A DNA stretch of 64,000 nt from Liolophura sinensis (taxonomy: Eukaryota > Mollusca > Polyplacophora > Chitonida > Chitonidae), in assembly GCF_032854445.1 (NCBI RefSeq), contig NC_088300.1, positions 9,858,001 through 9,922,000 of the forward strand, read 5' to 3'. The translations under genes and the position numbers were made by a program. The notes beneath the pieces were generated by a model. The model did not search any database. It was given only the letters and a program-made list of their open reading frames with translations, and was not told the origin of the DNA. Below are positions 62,781-64,000 of this stretch, in pieces. Numbering within the stretch: position 1 is the stretch's first letter; the number at the start of each line of letters is the position of its first letter.

Positions 62781-64000
62781 GCACGACATGATCATCAATT
62801 ATCCTGGATGAAACATGCTTGTTAGAATGTGGTGTACAGTAATGTACATGACAGTTGGGAAGGTTGAGATATCCATATGGGTCTACATGTGCATGTATCC
62901 TCAAACCTCTTCACAGGTGATGTCTTCATTTACACACTCTGTAGGTGATACACAAACCTGCTATTGCAGCAACACATCACCTCCATGAACACATAAAGCC
63001 TTGAGAACATGATAACGGATGACTGAGGTAAGAACATGATCAGCTTACACTTGTACTCATATTGTGTAGCATGACATGTAACAGCTAACAGGCATATTCA
63101 CTGTTTTATGTACATGTACCCTAAATGATTATTCGACATCAACACTGTAACAGTTAGAGATGTAACATTATTTTAAGCCATTTATAGCTATGGTTAAATG
63201 TGAGATTGTTGTAAAATTACATATTATGCTGAGCTGATAATACCCGACTGTGTGTATTATTTTAAACGACACTTGTCATCCCTGTAGACCCCGAACTCAA
63301 GGGTGTCAAGCAGTCAATTCTTGTACGCATGTAATTCTCATGTGTGGTATGGTGATGGTGATCTTTAGCAGGATATGGAGACTTGTTAATGAAAGGCAGG
63401 GTTAAACACTCATCTTTAATCTCCTAATCCCTGTATGAGTAGTTCTGATGCATACATTCACTTCTGAAAAGCACGCTCTTTATGATTGGACTCGTTCTTC
63501 TTTTCTTCAGAAAATAGTTACAAGATGCATGTAGAGCGAAAAGTTTCTAAACTGATAATCAAAGTAACAATGTTTGCCTGTATCTAAAATATTTATAACT
63601 GAATGTTAAATTTGTGATTTTTAATGCTTCCATAGGTTGAACAAAACACTTTTAAACACAAGCCTCCACTTATGGACATTTGCCTTAGTTTTATATGATT
63701 GTTATCGAAAGAAAATTCATTTTCACCCAGTTTGTTTGCATGAGATTAGAACATGCATGTACACGTCTTCACAACTACCAATGTAGGCTCTGATGACCTA
63801 ACAATAGGCTAGCATTCTTAGCATGAAAATTTTGAGGCAATGTCAATCTACATCTGACAGAGTGTATTCAAATTTTAACAGCAGAGTGGTATTGATCTGC
63901 AAATCGCAACTTTGCTCAGTTCAAGCATAGTTTGTGGGACACATCAATCACAGCAAGAGACATGAGACGACCACCTGTTGTTTTGCCCGTGCTAAACAGA
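62781..64000. other. No gene recognised
   Basis: AT-rich sequence to the end of the window, without exon, repeat or RNA gene that I can support. Confidence 0.4.

Noticed and set aside
62368-62904. Several Cys/Leu-rich minus-strand frames
   Set aside because: All come from the 21-bp minisatellite.

Overview
The window is animal nuclear DNA: spliced genes with GT-AG introns, long AT-rich introns, many minisatellites and tRNA-derived SINEs. Protein similarity to vertebrate orthologues together with the dominant SINE (a family of the type I associate with molluscs and related groups) suggests a lophotrochozoan, most likely a mollusc; the species cannot be fixed from this sequence alone.

Layout. 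(1) 1-7.5 kb, plus strand: the last eight coding exons of an hnRNP U / hnRNP U-like gene, running from the middle of the P-loop (PNK-like) domain to the RGG and Gly/Tyr/Gln-rich tail. (2) 7.5-11.5 kb: minisatellites, including a 73-bp satellite whose units carry a splice-donor-like CAG|GTAAAC and which contains two identical copies of an exon-like island. (3) 13.9-27.5 kb, minus strand: a complete 13-exon ectonucleoside diphosphohydrolase of the ENTPD5/6 class, all five apyrase conserved regions present. Its introns are full of minisatellites; one array is built from copies of the 3' splice site and start of exon 10. (4) 27.5-37 kb: repeats, a foldback element, a young SINE with target-site duplications, a broken hAT-like transposon fragment and a probable two-way promoter region. 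(5) 37.2-48.4 kb, plus strand: a complete 12-exon BBOF1 (CCDC176) gene for a coiled-coil ciliary/basal-body protein, with RFX-, FOX- and YY1-like sites just upstream. (6) 50.3-57.8 kb, minus strand: a complete 5-exon gene for a predicted N-myristoylated protein with a long acidic, Pro/Ala/Glu-rich linker and a C-terminal AMPK-beta-type glycogen-binding domain (CBM48), without the rest of AMPK beta. (7) 57.8-64 kb: its upstream region, with only minisatellites visible.

The head-to-head ENTPD5/6-BBOF1 pair matches, as I recall it, the human order ENTPD5-BBOF1 on 14q24.3, so it is probably an ancient bilaterian linkage. All exon models were derived by hand from frame, splice sites and remembered family similarity; phases are consistent through every gene (ENTPD 467 aa, BBOF1 537 aa, CBM48 protein 375 aa). 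The most unusual features are the splice-site minisatellites and the myristoylated CBM48 protein.
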